Assembly: GCF_011100465.1 (NCBI RefSeq)
Contig: NZ_CP049740.1
Span: 2,038,001 to 2,102,000, forward strand
Length of the DNA: 64,000 bases
Direction of reading: 5' to 3'
Source of the DNA: Jeotgalibaca arthritidis
GTDB lineage: Bacteria; Bacillota; Bacilli; Lactobacillales; Aerococcaceae
In this document: positions 35,720 to 43,836 of the stretch, piece by piece
Layout of the letters: each line of letters begins with the position of its first letter
Numbering within the stretch: the stretch's first letter is position 1
Program-made: the position numbers and the translations under genes
Notes under the pieces: generated by a model
What the model was told of the DNA's origin: nothing
Database searches by the model: none
The model's input: the letters and a program-made list of their open reading frames with translations, nothing else

Positions 35720-37158
35720 ATCTTGAAGTCATCTTAACCGAACGGTTTGGTTTTGACCACTTTAAAACAGGGCAAAAAGAAGCGATTCAAGCATTACTTA
35801 AAGGCAAAAATGTTATTTCAGTTCTTCCAACTGGAACAGGGAAATCACTTATCTATCAATTTACTGGCTATATGTTAGACGGGATGGTTCTAATTGTTTC
35901 ACCTTTATTATCACTCATGGATAATCAAGTTGCTCAGATGCGATTAGCAGGAGAGAAACGAACAGCAGCCCTTAATAGTATGCTATCTCGTCCAGAACGC
36001 CACTATATTGAACAACATTTAGGTCAATATAAGTTTTTGTTTGTATCACCAGAAATGTTACAGTCCTCTTATTTTATGTCATTACTGAGTGAAATTAAAA
36101 TTGGGTTGTTTGTCGTTGATGAGGCGCATTGTATCTCCCAGTGGGGACAAGATTTTAGACCGGATTATTTGTTTTTAGGAGATGTTCGAAGCAAACTCGC
36201 TTATCCACGCACCCTTGCGCTAACAGCAACAGCGCCTCGAACGGTGATTAATGATATTCAAGAAACATTACACTTAAAGGATAATGTTATGTTAGACCGA
36301 ACAGACCCTAATCGCTCGAATATTTTTTATCACATTATGGAAATTCATCCACAAGAGAAGGATGATCAACTTATAAGTTTGCTGGCAGATTATCCGATGC
36401 CAGCGGTTATTTACTTTTCTAGTAAAAAGCAAGCTGATAGCGTTAGCCAGTTAATTAGCGAACGAACACAACTTAAGGTGGATACCTATCATGCTGATCG
36501 TAGCTCAGAAGACAGGACAACCATCCAGAGGCAGTTTCTGAGTAATAAGTTAGATGTAATTTGTGCGACATCAGCTTTTGGAATGGGAATTAACAAAGAG
36601 AACATTCGCAGTATTATTCATTACCACCTACCTAATACCGTAGAAGAATATATTCAGGAGGTTGGTCGAGCGGGGCGAGATGGCAAACAGAGTATGGCTA
36701 CTTTGTTATATAGCTATACAGATTTGGCCTTTAAATACAGAAAAACGATTGAGACAGACTTAACAAAGGGTGTAGTGGACACCTTGCTTCAAACGAGGGA
36801 TTCTCAACTAGTTAATCTATCAGATGCTGATCAAGCCATGTTGCAAATTATTCGCTATAAACAGATGACCAGTGACCAAGCTCTTGACTTTGTTGAAAAC
36901 CGTACACTCATCCGAACAAATCAATTAAAAGCCATGCAGCAGTTTATTGAAGCGAAGCAGTGTCGAAGGGATATTATTTCGCGTTATTTTGAACACGATA
37001 CCCAAGAGAAACCAAAGTGGTGCTGTTCGCATTGTCAGCCGGATAACCAGCTTTTATTACAGGAAATGTCTAGTCAGAGTGTTTTAGTTGGTCAGCAAGA
37101 AGAAACATTAACAAATTGGAAAGAATTGATTAAAGAACTGTTTGATTTAAAAAAATAA
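35707..37158 (+). CDS. recQ: ATP-dependent DNA helicase RecQ (short RecS-like form)
   Basis: This 483-residue superfamily 2 helicase has Walker A LPTGTGKSLIYQ, the DEAH box VVDEAHCISQWG with the RecQ-specific aromatic loop (GQDFRPDY), motif III ALTATA, motif V FGMGINKENIR and motif VI QEVGRAGRDG. After the core there is a zinc-binding segment with four cysteines (C in AKQCRRD, then CCSHC). The long C-terminal HRDC domain is absent, as in B. subtilis RecS. It unwinds DNA 3' to 5' during recombination and repair. The start is GTG 35707 after GGAGGAGGAC. Confidence 0.94.
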   Translation: MEELNLEVILTERFGFDHFKTGQKEAIQALLKGKNVISVLPTGTGKSLIYQFTGYMLDGMVLIVSPLLSLMDNQVAQMRLAGEKRTAALNSMLSRPERHYIEQHLGQYKFLFVSPEMLQSSYFMSLLSEIKIGLFVVDEAHCISQWGQDFRPDYLFLGDVRSKLAYPRTLALTATAPRTVINDIQETLHLKDNVMLDRTDPNRSNIFYHIMEIHPQEKDDQLISLLADYPMPAVIYFSSKKQADSVSQLISERTQLKVDTYHADRSSEDRTTIQRQFLSNKLDVICATSAFGMGINKENIRSIIHYHLPNTVEEYIQEVGRAGRDGKQSMATLLYSYTDLAFKYRKTIETDLTKGVVDTLLQTRDSQLVNLSDADQAMLQIIRYKQMTSDQALDFVENRTLIRTNQLKAMQQFIEAKQCRRDIISRYFEHDTQEKPKWCCSHCQPDNQLLLQEMSSQSVLVGQQEETLTNWKELIKELFDLKK

Positions 37159-37178
37159 CTTTTTTCGTAGATTAAATG

Positions 37179-37187
37179 TGCTACAAT
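37179..37187 (+). promoter_or_regulatory. Extended -10 element before the LysM gene
   Basis: TGC followed by TACAAT (hexamer 37182-37187). It would place the transcript start near 37194, so the in-frame ATG at 37176 is not the start. Confidence 0.5.
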
Positions 37188-37217
37188 AAGGTCGATGAAG
37201 TTTTAGGAGGAAAGTGG

Positions 37218-37823
37218 ATGAGTAAGAAAAATAAAAATCAAGAAGAGCCTTGGTCTAGACGCTTTGGAGAAGACGAGAGTAACAATACCCGTCAATATTC
37301 ACGTTCTGCCAGAAAGTATAAGAAACAAGAAATAGCGCCTTTATATAAGGTTATTCTATTTGTCTTTCTCGCTTTACTTGTCATCCCGTTTGCAACTTAT
37401 GCATGGAGTGAAAAAACTAAAAAAGATCCTGAACCACAGACTGCTGAACAAGTAATGGTTAAAAAACCACAATCAGCTCAGTCGTCATCAGGAAGTCAGG
37501 TTTCCTCAGAAGAGGAATCTAGTGAAGAATCGGTATCCTCATCTGAGTCAGTAGACGAACAATCATCTGAATCTCGTCCAATTGAATCAGAAGAAAAACC
37601 AGAAAGTTCAACTCCTTCATCAGAAGCAACACCACCAGTTGAATCAACACCAGTGGAAGAAGAACCTAATGACGGTGTTTATTCAAATACATATACGATT
37701 AAAGCTGGCGATAATTTATATCGTATTGCGGTTAATCATGGTATGACTTTGGATGAATTAAAAGAAGCAAATGGCTTAACGAGCGAAGTAGCAGAAATTG
37801 GCGTCGTTTTAAAAGTTAAATAA
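37218..37823 (+). CDS. Membrane-anchored LysM-domain protein (YpbE-like)
   Basis: This 201-residue protein has a basic cytoplasmic N-terminus (1-40), one membrane segment (about 43-63), a Ser/Glu-rich extracytoplasmic linker (about 85-152) and a C-terminal LysM domain (about 158-201, YTIKAGDNLYRIAVNHGMTL). LysM binds N-acetylglucosamine-containing glycans, so it probably tethers the membrane to peptidoglycan. B. subtilis ypbE occupies the same place after recQ. The start ATG 37218 is 7 bases after AGGAGG. It has no enzymatic domain, and its function is unknown. Confidence 0.85.
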   Translation: MSKKNKNQEEPWSRRFGEDESNNTRQYSRSARKYKKQEIAPLYKVILFVFLALLVIPFATYAWSEKTKKDPEPQTAEQVMVKKPQSAQSSSGSQVSSEEESSEESVSSSESVDEQSSESRPIESEEKPESSTPSSEATPPVESTPVEEEPNDGVYSNTYTIKAGDNLYRIAVNHGMTLDELKEANGLTSEVAEIGVVLKVK

Positions 37824-37836
37824 TAGAAATTCCCTT

Positions 37837-37867
37837 AGGTCTGCGTTTAACGCAGACCTTGGTTTTT
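37837..37867 (+). terminator. Terminator between the LysM gene and cmk
   Basis: Perfect arms AGGTCTGCGT (37837-37846) and ACGCAGACCT (37850-37859), loop TTA, followed by TGGTTTTTG. The T-run is displaced by three bases. Confidence 0.75.
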
Positions 37868-37898
37868 GAGTAACTATATCACTATTTGGAGGAAAACC

Positions 37899-38573
37899 TT
37901 GGAAAATTTCAGTATTGCAATTGATGGACCGGCATCTGCCGGTAAAAGTACCATCGCTAAAAAAGTAGCTAGTCATCTTGGCTTTATCTACCTCGATACA
38001 GGAGCAATGTATCGTTCGTTGACTTATGCAGCATTAAAAGCTGAGTTAGTATTAGAGGACGAAGCGGCATTAGTCTCTCTATTAAATACAATTGAGATTA
38101 CTTTCTCATATGAGGGAGACCAACAAAAAGTCTTTGTTAACGGAGAAGATGTTACTGACCGAATTAGAGAAAAAGATGTCACTCAAAATGTGAGCTTAGT
38201 TTCTTCTCATGAAAAGGTAAGAGCGGAAATGGTTGCACGCCAGCAACACATTGCTGAAACAGGAGAAATTGTGATGGATGGTCGTGACATCGGAACGGTT
38301 GTTTTACCAGCAGCTGATTTGAAGGTTTTCCTGATCGCATCTGCAGAAGAACGTGCACTAAGACGTTATAAAGAGTCAATTGACAAAGGCATGTCAGTTT
38401 CCTTAGAACAATTAACGAAAGAGCTGATCGAACGCGATCATTATGATTCAAATCGTACAGCCTCACCTTTGAAAAAGGCTGAAGATGCAGTTGAATTGGA
38501 TTCAACTCACCTGACAATTGAACAAGTTGTTGAAGAAGTTCTTAGATTGGCTAAAGAAAGATTAAAAAACTAA
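37899..38573 (+). CDS. cmk: Cytidylate kinase
   Basis: This 224-residue enzyme phosphorylates CMP and dCMP. The P-loop IDGPASAGKSTIAKK is at the N-terminus. MDGRDIGTVVLP and RRYKES and RDHYDSNRTASPLKKAEDAVELD complete the family pattern (the last quoted in part: SPLKKAEDA). Start TTG 37899 is 5 bases after GGAGGA and gives the normal short N-terminus. A longer reading from TTG 37866 has no Shine-Dalgarno. The S1-domain gene follows, as in B. subtilis cmk-ypfD. Confidence 0.96.
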   Translation: MENFSIAIDGPASAGKSTIAKKVASHLGFIYLDTGAMYRSLTYAALKAELVLEDEAALVSLLNTIEITFSYEGDQQKVFVNGEDVTDRIREKDVTQNVSLVSSHEKVRAEMVARQQHIAETGEIVMDGRDIGTVVLPAADLKVFLIASAEERALRRYKESIDKGMSVSLEQLTKELIERDHYDSNRTASPLKKAEDAVELDSTHLTIEQVVEEVLRLAKERLKN

Positions 38574-38611
38574 AATAATCCTGCTAAAGACGGTTCTAAA
38601 TTCGACATTAC

Positions 38612-38640
38612 TGGACGATATATAAAGAAAATGTTAAAAT
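38612..38640 (+). promoter_or_regulatory. Promoter of the S1-domain gene
   Basis: TGGACG (38612-38617), a 17-base spacer and TAAAAT (38635-38640) with TG in the extended -10 position. Confidence 0.65.
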
Positions 38641-38733
38641 GATTCTATATGGTTATACGTTTTCAACTGTTTGTCTGTTTGGAATTTTGGGCGGATAAAC
38701 TTGCGTAAGAATGATACTAGGAGGAATAGGCAT

Positions 38734-39960
38734 ATGGCAGATTTTAAAGAGCATTCACAAGCAAATGAAGAAGAATTAGTAACGATGGATCAAATGTTGG
38801 ACGCATATCCACCACTTGAAGTTGGAGATACGGTTCAAGGAGAAGTCCTAACAATTGAAGATAACCAAGCGATTGTTGGTATTAGCGGACGAGGCGTAGA
38901 AGGTGTTATTCCTTACAAAGAGCTATCTGCGAAACCATTTGATGACATTAAAGAAGTGATTAATGTTGGCGATGTTGTTGACTTAGTCGTTATTAAACAA
39001 ATTAAAGACAAAGAAAATGGTAGCTTCTTATTATCGAAACGTCGTCTAGATGCTAAAAAAGTTTGGAAAGACATTCAAGAAAAATATGACAACAATGAGT
39101 ACATTGAAGCACCTGTTAAAGAAGTTGTTAAAGGTGGTTTAGTTGTTGATGTTGGTGTTCGTGGTTTCGTACCGGCATCAATGGTAGAAGAATACTTTGT
39201 AGAAGATTTCTCTAGCTACAAAGGAAAAACAATGACATTCAAAATTGTTGAATTGGAGCCAAGCGAAAATCGTTTAATCCTATCTCACAAAGCAGTTGTT
39301 GAAGCTGAAAAAGAAACAATGAGAGAAGAAGTAATGTCTAACTTAGCTGAAGGGGACACACTAGAAGGAACAGTTGCTCGTCTAACAAACTTTGGTGCAT
39401 TTATTGACCTTGGTGGCGTTGATGGACTTGTTCATATCTCTCAAATTGCTCACGAACATGTGAACAACCCAGGTGATGTGTTAACGATCGGCGAAAAAGT
39501 AACAGTTAAAGTATTATCAGTAGATAAAGAACGTGGCCGTGTATCATTAAGTATCAAGGATACACTACCAGGACCATGGGAATTAGTTGAAGAAAAAGCA
39601 GCTGTTGACTCTGTTTTAACAGGAACTGTTAAACGTTTAACTAGTTTTGGTGCGTTTGTTGAAGTATTCCCAGGTGTAGAAGGATTAGTTCATATTTCTC
39701 AAATTTCTCACCAACATATTGCAACGCCTCATGAAGTTCTAGAAGAAGGCCAAGAAATTGAAGTGAAAGTGTTAGATGTTAAACCAGAAGAACACCGTCT
39801 ATCACTGAGCATCAAAGCTTTGCAAGCTCAAAAAGAAGAGGAAGCGTCATCTGAAACTGTAGAAGAGTATACAGGGTCTTATGAAGATGAGTCTGACTCA
39901 TCATTTACATTAGGTGATGTTCTTGGAGAACAACTAAAAGACTTGCAAGATAACGAATAA
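38734..39960 (+). CDS. rpsA: S1-domain RNA-binding protein (30S ribosomal protein S1 homologue, YpfD)
   Basis: This 408-residue protein has four S1 OB domains at about 20-85, 100-170, 185-260 and 270-345, for example GTVARLTNFGAFIDLGGVDGLVHIS and GTVKRLTSFGAFVEVFPGVEGLVHIS (quoted in part: LTNFGAFID, VDGLVHIS). An acidic tail ends the protein. In Firmicutes this protein is shorter than E. coli S1 (six domains) and its ribosomal role is less certain. The start ATG 38734 follows AGGAGG by 9 bases; the longer reading from 38671 runs through the promoter. It has its own promoter and terminator. Confidence 0.92.
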   Translation: MADFKEHSQANEEELVTMDQMLDAYPPLEVGDTVQGEVLTIEDNQAIVGISGRGVEGVIPYKELSAKPFDDIKEVINVGDVVDLVVIKQIKDKENGSFLLSKRRLDAKKVWKDIQEKYDNNEYIEAPVKEVVKGGLVVDVGVRGFVPASMVEEYFVEDFSSYKGKTMTFKIVELEPSENRLILSHKAVVEAEKETMREEVMSNLAEGDTLEGTVARLTNFGAFIDLGGVDGLVHISQIAHEHVNNPGDVLTIGEKVTVKVLSVDKERGRVSLSIKDTLPGPWELVEEKAAVDSVLTGTVKRLTSFGAFVEVFPGVEGLVHISQISHQHIATPHEVLEEGQEIEVKVLDVKPEEHRLSLSIKALQAQKEEEASSETVEEYTGSYEDESDSSFTLGDVLGEQLKDLQDNE

Positions 39961-39973
39961 ACAAAATGCTGAT

Positions 39974-40004
39974 AGGACATGGATGTCTATCCATGTCCTT
40001 TTTT
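39974..40004 (+). terminator. Intrinsic terminator after rpsA
   Basis: 11-base perfect arms AGGACATGGAT (39974-39984) and ATCCATGTCCT (39989-39999), loop GTCT, then T-tract. Confidence 0.92.
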
Positions 40005-40035
40005 ATGGATTAAATAAAATTTAGGAGTGATGAAA

Positions 40036-41349
40036 ATGCCGAATCCTGTTATTGCTATTGTAGGAAGACCAAACGTCGGAAAATCGACTATTTTTAATCG
40101 TCTTGCGGGAGAAAGGATTTCCATCGTTGAAGATATTCCTGGAGTGACGAGAGACCGAATTTATGCTGAAGGTGAATGGTTAGGCCGTACATTTGATATC
40201 ATCGATACAGGTGGAATTGATTTAAAGGATGAACCATTTATGAGCCAAATTAAATTGCAGGCTCAAGTTGCAATGGAAGAAGCTGATATTATTGTCTTTA
40301 TTACCAGTGTACGTGAAGGCGTAACAGAAGGTGATGAGAACGTTGCACGCTTACTTTACCAATCTGGTAAACCGGTCATACTTGCAGTTAACAAAGCAGA
40401 TAACCCGGAGATGCGTGCTGATATTTTTGATTTTTATAGTTTAGGATTAGGCGAACCATATCCGATTTCAGGAAGTCACGGTCTAGGCCTAGGTGACTTG
40501 TTGGATGCAGTTGTATCTGAGTTGCCACCAGAAGAACATTTCCAAGATGAAGAAGATGTGATTAATTTCTGTTTAATTGGTCGACCAAATGTTGGGAAAT
40601 CATCGCTTGTGAATGCCATTTTAGGTGAAGACCGCGTGATTGTATCAGACATTGCAGGTACAACGCGTGATGCCATTGATACAAGCTTTGTTGACGACGA
40701 AGGTGTCAAATTTAAAATGATTGATACGGCTGGTATTCGTAAACGTGGAAAGGTAACAGAATCAACTGAGAAATTCAGTGTGATGCGTGCAATGCGTGCG
40801 ATTGACCGCTCTGATATTGTCTTAATGGTATTGAATGCTGAAGAAGGTATTCAAGAACAAGATAAACGTGTTGCCGGTTATGCTCATGATGCAGGTAAGG
40901 GTATTGTAATTGTCGTTAATAAGTGGGATAAAATTGAAAAAGATAATCACACGATGAATAAGTTTGAAGAAAAAATTCGTGATGAGTTTCAATATTTATC
41001 TTATGCGCCGATTATTTATGTATCTGCGTTAACTAAACAACGCCTTGTTCAAATTCCTGACAAAATTAAAGAGGTTAGCGAATCTCAAAATCGTCGTATT
41101 TCGTCATCGTTATTGAATGATGTCCTAATGGATGCTATTGCGAGAAACCCTACGCCAACTGATAAAGGAAGACGCTTGAAAATCTATTACATGACACAAG
41201 TTGGCTCTAAACCACCAACATTTGTCTTGTTTGTAAATGATCCAGAGTTACTCCATTTTTCTTATGAGCGCTTTATTGAAAATCAAATTCGAAACACCTT
41301 TAGTTTTGATGGTACACCATTTAGAATTATTGCAAGACAAAAGAAATAA
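40036..41349 (+). CDS. der: Ribosome biogenesis GTPase Der (EngA)
   Basis: This 437-residue protein has two tandem GTPase domains. Domain 1 has G1 [11 protein letters not shown] and G3 DTGG, with NKAD. Domain 2 has G1 [12 protein letters not shown]3 DTAG and NKWD. A C-terminal KH-like domain (about 355-437) follows. It acts in 50S subunit maturation. The start ATG 40036 lies 8 bases after TTAGGAG; the GTG and ATG at 40027 and 40030 overlap the Shine-Dalgarno. The order cmk-S1-der-hup is the Firmicutes standard. Confidence 0.97.
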   Translation: MPNPVIAIVGRPNVGKSTIFNRLAGERISIVEDIPGVTRDRIYAEGEWLGRTFDIIDTGGIDLKDEPFMSQIKLQAQVAMEEADIIVFITSVREGVTEGDENVARLLYQSGKPVILAVNKADNPEMRADIFDFYSLGLGEPYPISGSHGLGLGDLLDAVVSELPPEEHFQDEEDVINFCLIGRPNVGKSSLVNAILGEDRVIVSDIAGTTRDAIDTSFVDDEGVKFKMIDTAGIRKRGKVTESTEKFSVMRAMRAIDRSDIVLMVLNAEEGIQEQDKRVAGYAHDAGKGIVIVVNKWDKIEKDNHTMNKFEEKIRDEFQYLSYAPIIYVSALTKQRLVQIPDKIKEVSESQNRRISSSLLNDVLMDAIARNPTPTDKGRRLKIYYMTQVGSKPPTFVLFVNDPELLHFSYERFIENQIRNTFSFDGTPFRIIARQKK

Positions 41350-41374
41350 AGTGAAATAACGGTCGAAAAAACGT

Positions 41375-41544
41375 TATAATCATTGCAGTACCAACTATTC
41401 TATGATATTCTGTATTAGGAATTACCGATGAAAAGTTGGTAGTCCTTCACTATTTTTGGACCACTCAAAAGTAGTTCATCATGTTTTTTAATAGATAGCT
41501 ATAAAAGCATGGATCTTCTTTTTTTGGCAGGAGGTGAAAACAAC
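41375..41544 (+). promoter_or_regulatory. hup promoter and structured leader
   Basis: TATAAT at 41375-41380 with a weak upstream -35. The predicted leader is about 158 bases. Near its 5' end TACCAACT (41389-41396) is perfectly complementary to AGTTGGTA (41434-41441), and GTCC (41443-41446) can pair with GGAC further down. The region holds no open reading frame with a Shine-Dalgarno. B. subtilis hbs also has a long leader that affects mRNA stability. Confidence 0.55.
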
Positions 41545-41823
41545 ATGACAAACAAAGCTGAATTAGTAGAACGCGTTGCTGATAAAACAAACCTTACAAA
41601 AAAGGAAGTTACAGCTACTGTAGATGCATTATTTGAAGCAATTCAAGAAGCTTTACAAAACGGTGAAAAAGTTCAAGTTATCGGATTTGGTAACTTTGAA
41701 GTACGTGACCGTGCTGCTCGTAAAGGACGTAACCCTCAAACAGGGGAAGAAATCCAAATCGAAGCAACTAAAGTACCTGCTTTCAAACCAGGTAAAGCAT
41801 TGAAAGATGCAGTTAAAGGGTAA
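41545..41823 (+). CDS. hup: DNA-binding protein HU
   Basis: This 92-residue nucleoid protein has the HU pattern: an N-terminal helical dimerisation part ([20 protein letters not shown], quoted in full at 20 residues), the beta-arm signature [21 protein letters not shown], split as GFGNFEVRD and RKGRNPQTG, and the terminal [15 protein letters not shown]. It bends and compacts DNA. The start ATG 41545 follows GCAGGAGGTG. The longer frame from 41509 has no support. It is the single HU-type gene seen and its codon bias is strong. Confidence 0.97.
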   Translation: MTNKAELVERVADKTNLTKKEVTATVDALFEAIQEALQNGEKVQVIGFGNFEVRDRAARKGRNPQTGEEIQIEATKVPAFKPGKALKDAVKG

Positions 41824-41837
41824 TTAAACTTATCTAG

Positions 41838-41867
41838 ACCGAAGACATGATGTCTTCGGTTTTTTTA
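41838..41867 (+). terminator. Intrinsic terminator after hup
   Basis: Arms ACCGAAGACA (41838-41847) and TGTCTTCGGT (41851-41860), loop TGA, then seven T. Confidence 0.93.
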
Positions 41868-41888
41868 TTGTCTAAAAATAGCCATTTA

Positions 41889-41917
41889 CTTACAGAAATT
41901 TAAGATTGTGGTAAAAT
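41889..41917 (+). promoter_or_regulatory. ypiA promoter
   Basis: CTTACA (41889-41894), a 17-base spacer and TAAAAT (41912-41917) with an extended TGG. This would drive the ypiA-reoY(-cca) unit. Confidence 0.65.
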
Positions 41918-41947
41918 GAATTCAGAAGCATAGGGTAGGTGGACGTA

Positions 41948-43228
41948 TTGAATAATGAAGCAAAAAAAATGTTTGAAGCAATTAGGCTCAACGAACAAGA
42001 AGAAGCGTTCGTTCATTTTGAAGAATCGCTTAAGCAGTCGAAGGAAGAGCAAGATGTCAATGGACTTGCAGAATTCGGCCAAGCATTACACTTAGCAGGC
42101 TTTTTAGACCAAGCTAAGGATGTTTATGATTTACTAAAGGAAATAGCTCCAGGTTTAACTGAATGGGATTTATTCTTGGCCGAAATCGCCATTGATCAAA
42201 ATCGGATTGAGGATGGACTGGATATTCTTCTCCAAATCGATCAAACGAGTGACTTATATCCAAACGCCTTATTAATGATGGCAGATGCTTATCAAACAAT
42301 GGGACTTTACGAAGTTAGTGAATACAAGATTAAAGAAGCTATGAAAATCTTGCCAGATGAGGTTGTTTTAACTTATGCACTGGCACAGTTATACCATTCA
42401 AATGGAAAATATAAAGAAGCCATTAGTCTCTATGAAGATTTAGTTGAAAAAGACACTGTGGATATGTGGCAAGAAAACCTATTTATTTTATTAGCAGACT
42501 GCCATAATGTGATTGGTAATTTTGAAGAAGGGATTGAGTATCTGGAGCAACTTTATGATGATCAACATACGTCTGATAGTTTATTCCAGCTAGGATTTGC
42601 TTATTTGCAAGTGAAGCAGTATAACCGATCTATTAAAATTTTGGAACAGCTACTTGAGAAGGATCCTGACTATAATACGGCTTACTACTATTTAGCAGTC
42701 TCGTTAGAGGAAGACCATCAACATCAAGAAGCGCTTGAAATGATCAAGCGAGCGATTGCTGTCAACGCCTTCCAAGCAGATTATTATTTGTTAGAAGCTA
42801 AATTAAACCTTAAGTTAGATAATAAGGTAGAAGCAGAAGCTGCTCTAGACCGTGCACTGGGATTAGAGCCAGATTTAATGGAAGCGCAGTTGTTGAAGTT
42901 AGATTTGTTGATCGGTCAAGATGCTTTTGAAGAAGTCGTCAACGTGATTGAAGCTGAGGATGACGCCAATAAGCAAAATCAACAATTCCAATGGCGATTA
43001 GCAAAAGCTTATAATGAACTTGAAGATTACGACAAGGCAGGGTTAGCGTTTGAACAAGCCTATCTGACATTAGCGGATAACTTATCCTTCTTAGAAGATT
43101 ACAGTGACTTTTTAAGAGAAGAAGGGAACCAAGAGAAATTAGCAGAATTAGTAGCTAAGGCGCTAATGTTAGATGCTAATCATCCTTATTTCAATGAATT
43201 AAGAGACCATTTATTAGCGGGTGAGTAA
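41948..43228 (+). CDS. ypiA: Tetratricopeptide repeat protein (YpiA-like)
   Basis: This 426-residue all-helical protein is made of degenerate TPR units from end to end, with visible repeats such as ALAQLYHSNGKYKEAISLYEDL (quoted in part: YHSNGKYKEAISLYEDL) and AYYYLAVSLEEDHQHQEALEM. It is the neighbour of ypiB/reoY, as in B. subtilis. There, and in Listeria, ReoY acts with ClpCP to control the level of MurA; YpiA has been linked to the same pathway. I choose TTG 41948, 6 bases after GGTAGGTGG, over GTG 41939, which lies inside that Shine-Dalgarno. The precise role is inferred. Confidence 0.82.
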   Translation: MNNEAKKMFEAIRLNEQEEAFVHFEESLKQSKEEQDVNGLAEFGQALHLAGFLDQAKDVYDLLKEIAPGLTEWDLFLAEIAIDQNRIEDGLDILLQIDQTSDLYPNALLMMADAYQTMGLYEVSEYKIKEAMKILPDEVVLTYALAQLYHSNGKYKEAISLYEDLVEKDTVDMWQENLFILLADCHNVIGNFEEGIEYLEQLYDDQHTSDSLFQLGFAYLQVKQYNRSIKILEQLLEKDPDYNTAYYYLAVSLEEDHQHQEALEMIKRAIAVNAFQADYYLLEAKLNLKLDNKVEAEAALDRALGLEPDLMEAQLLKLDLLIGQDAFEEVVNVIEAEDDANKQNQQFQWRLAKAYNELEDYDKAGLAFEQAYLTLADNLSFLEDYSDFLREEGNQEKLAELVAKALMLDANHPYFNELRDHLLAGE

Positions 43229-43249
43229 AAACCGAAAGGGGAGGAGAAT

Positions 43250-43801
43250 ATGAAACGGCCAACTCTGGAAGAAAAGAAATCATTCATTACATGGTTTATC
43301 CAAAATTACCAGCTCAAAAGAAGAGAATCACTATGGATTTTAAACTATTTATTAAATCATGAACTGCTATTAAAAAACATCCATTTTGTTGAAGACATCG
43401 CCTTAACCAACCGAGGTATGGGGCTAGCGACTGTTGGTAGCTCCAATGAGCCATTCGTTTATTTTAAGGAAGGGAAACGGTTTGATGATCCGGAACAAGC
43501 TTTTCATGACCTACGTCTGAACTGGAAAGAAGATTTTTTCCTAGAACTCTATTTTGATGATGCCTATCACATTCTGTCTCGTTATGGTGTACTTGAAGAG
43601 AACCCATTTTTAGAAGTCGAAGATCAATTTTCAGCAGAGCTGATTACTCGTGTTGAAGAATCATTGACACGTTTATCTTGGCAAGAAAGAAAAAATCAAC
43701 TCATGATTTTGATTGATCAAGCGCTTGTTGATAATAATCAAGACGATTTTAACTTGTATACAAAAGAGTTAAAAGCAATGGATGAAAAAAATAAGATATA
43801 G
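43250..43801 (+). CDS. reoY: ReoY/YpiB family protein (UPF0302), ClpCP substrate-control factor
   Basis: This 183-residue protein matches the UPF0302 family: EEKKSFITWFIQNYQLKRRE (residues 7-26) with the WIL-YLL-H-LL block, then ALTNRGM and HDLRLNWKEDFFLEL. In Listeria monocytogenes ReoY (YpiB in B. subtilis) is needed for ClpCP-dependent degradation of MurA, the first enzyme of peptidoglycan precursor synthesis, under control of the kinase PrkA. The Shine-Dalgarno AAAGGGGAGG precedes the ATG. It lies 21 bases after ypiA, so the two are one transcript. It is followed by a small hairpin before cca. Confidence 0.85.
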   Translation: MKRPTLEEKKSFITWFIQNYQLKRRESLWILNYLLNHELLLKNIHFVEDIALTNRGMGLATVGSSNEPFVYFKEGKRFDDPEQAFHDLRLNWKEDFFLELYFDDAYHILSRYGVLEENPFLEVEDQFSAELITRVEESLTRLSWQERKNQLMILIDQALVDNNQDDFNLYTKELKAMDEKNKI

Positions 43802-43822
43802 ATTACTCGCTCTAAGAGTAAT
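43802..43822 (+). other. Short hairpin between reoY and cca
   Basis: Perfect 7-base arms ATTACTC (43802-43808) and GAGTAAT (43816-43822) lie 14 bases before the cca ATG. No T-run follows. It may affect translation of cca, whose Shine-Dalgarno is weak (GATTGGAT). Confidence 0.4.
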
Positions 43823-43836
43823 AGATTGGATTTGAC

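Noticed and set aside
38179-38517. 112-codon minus-strand open frame in cmk
   Set aside because: Antisense to conserved cmk, no recognisable domain.
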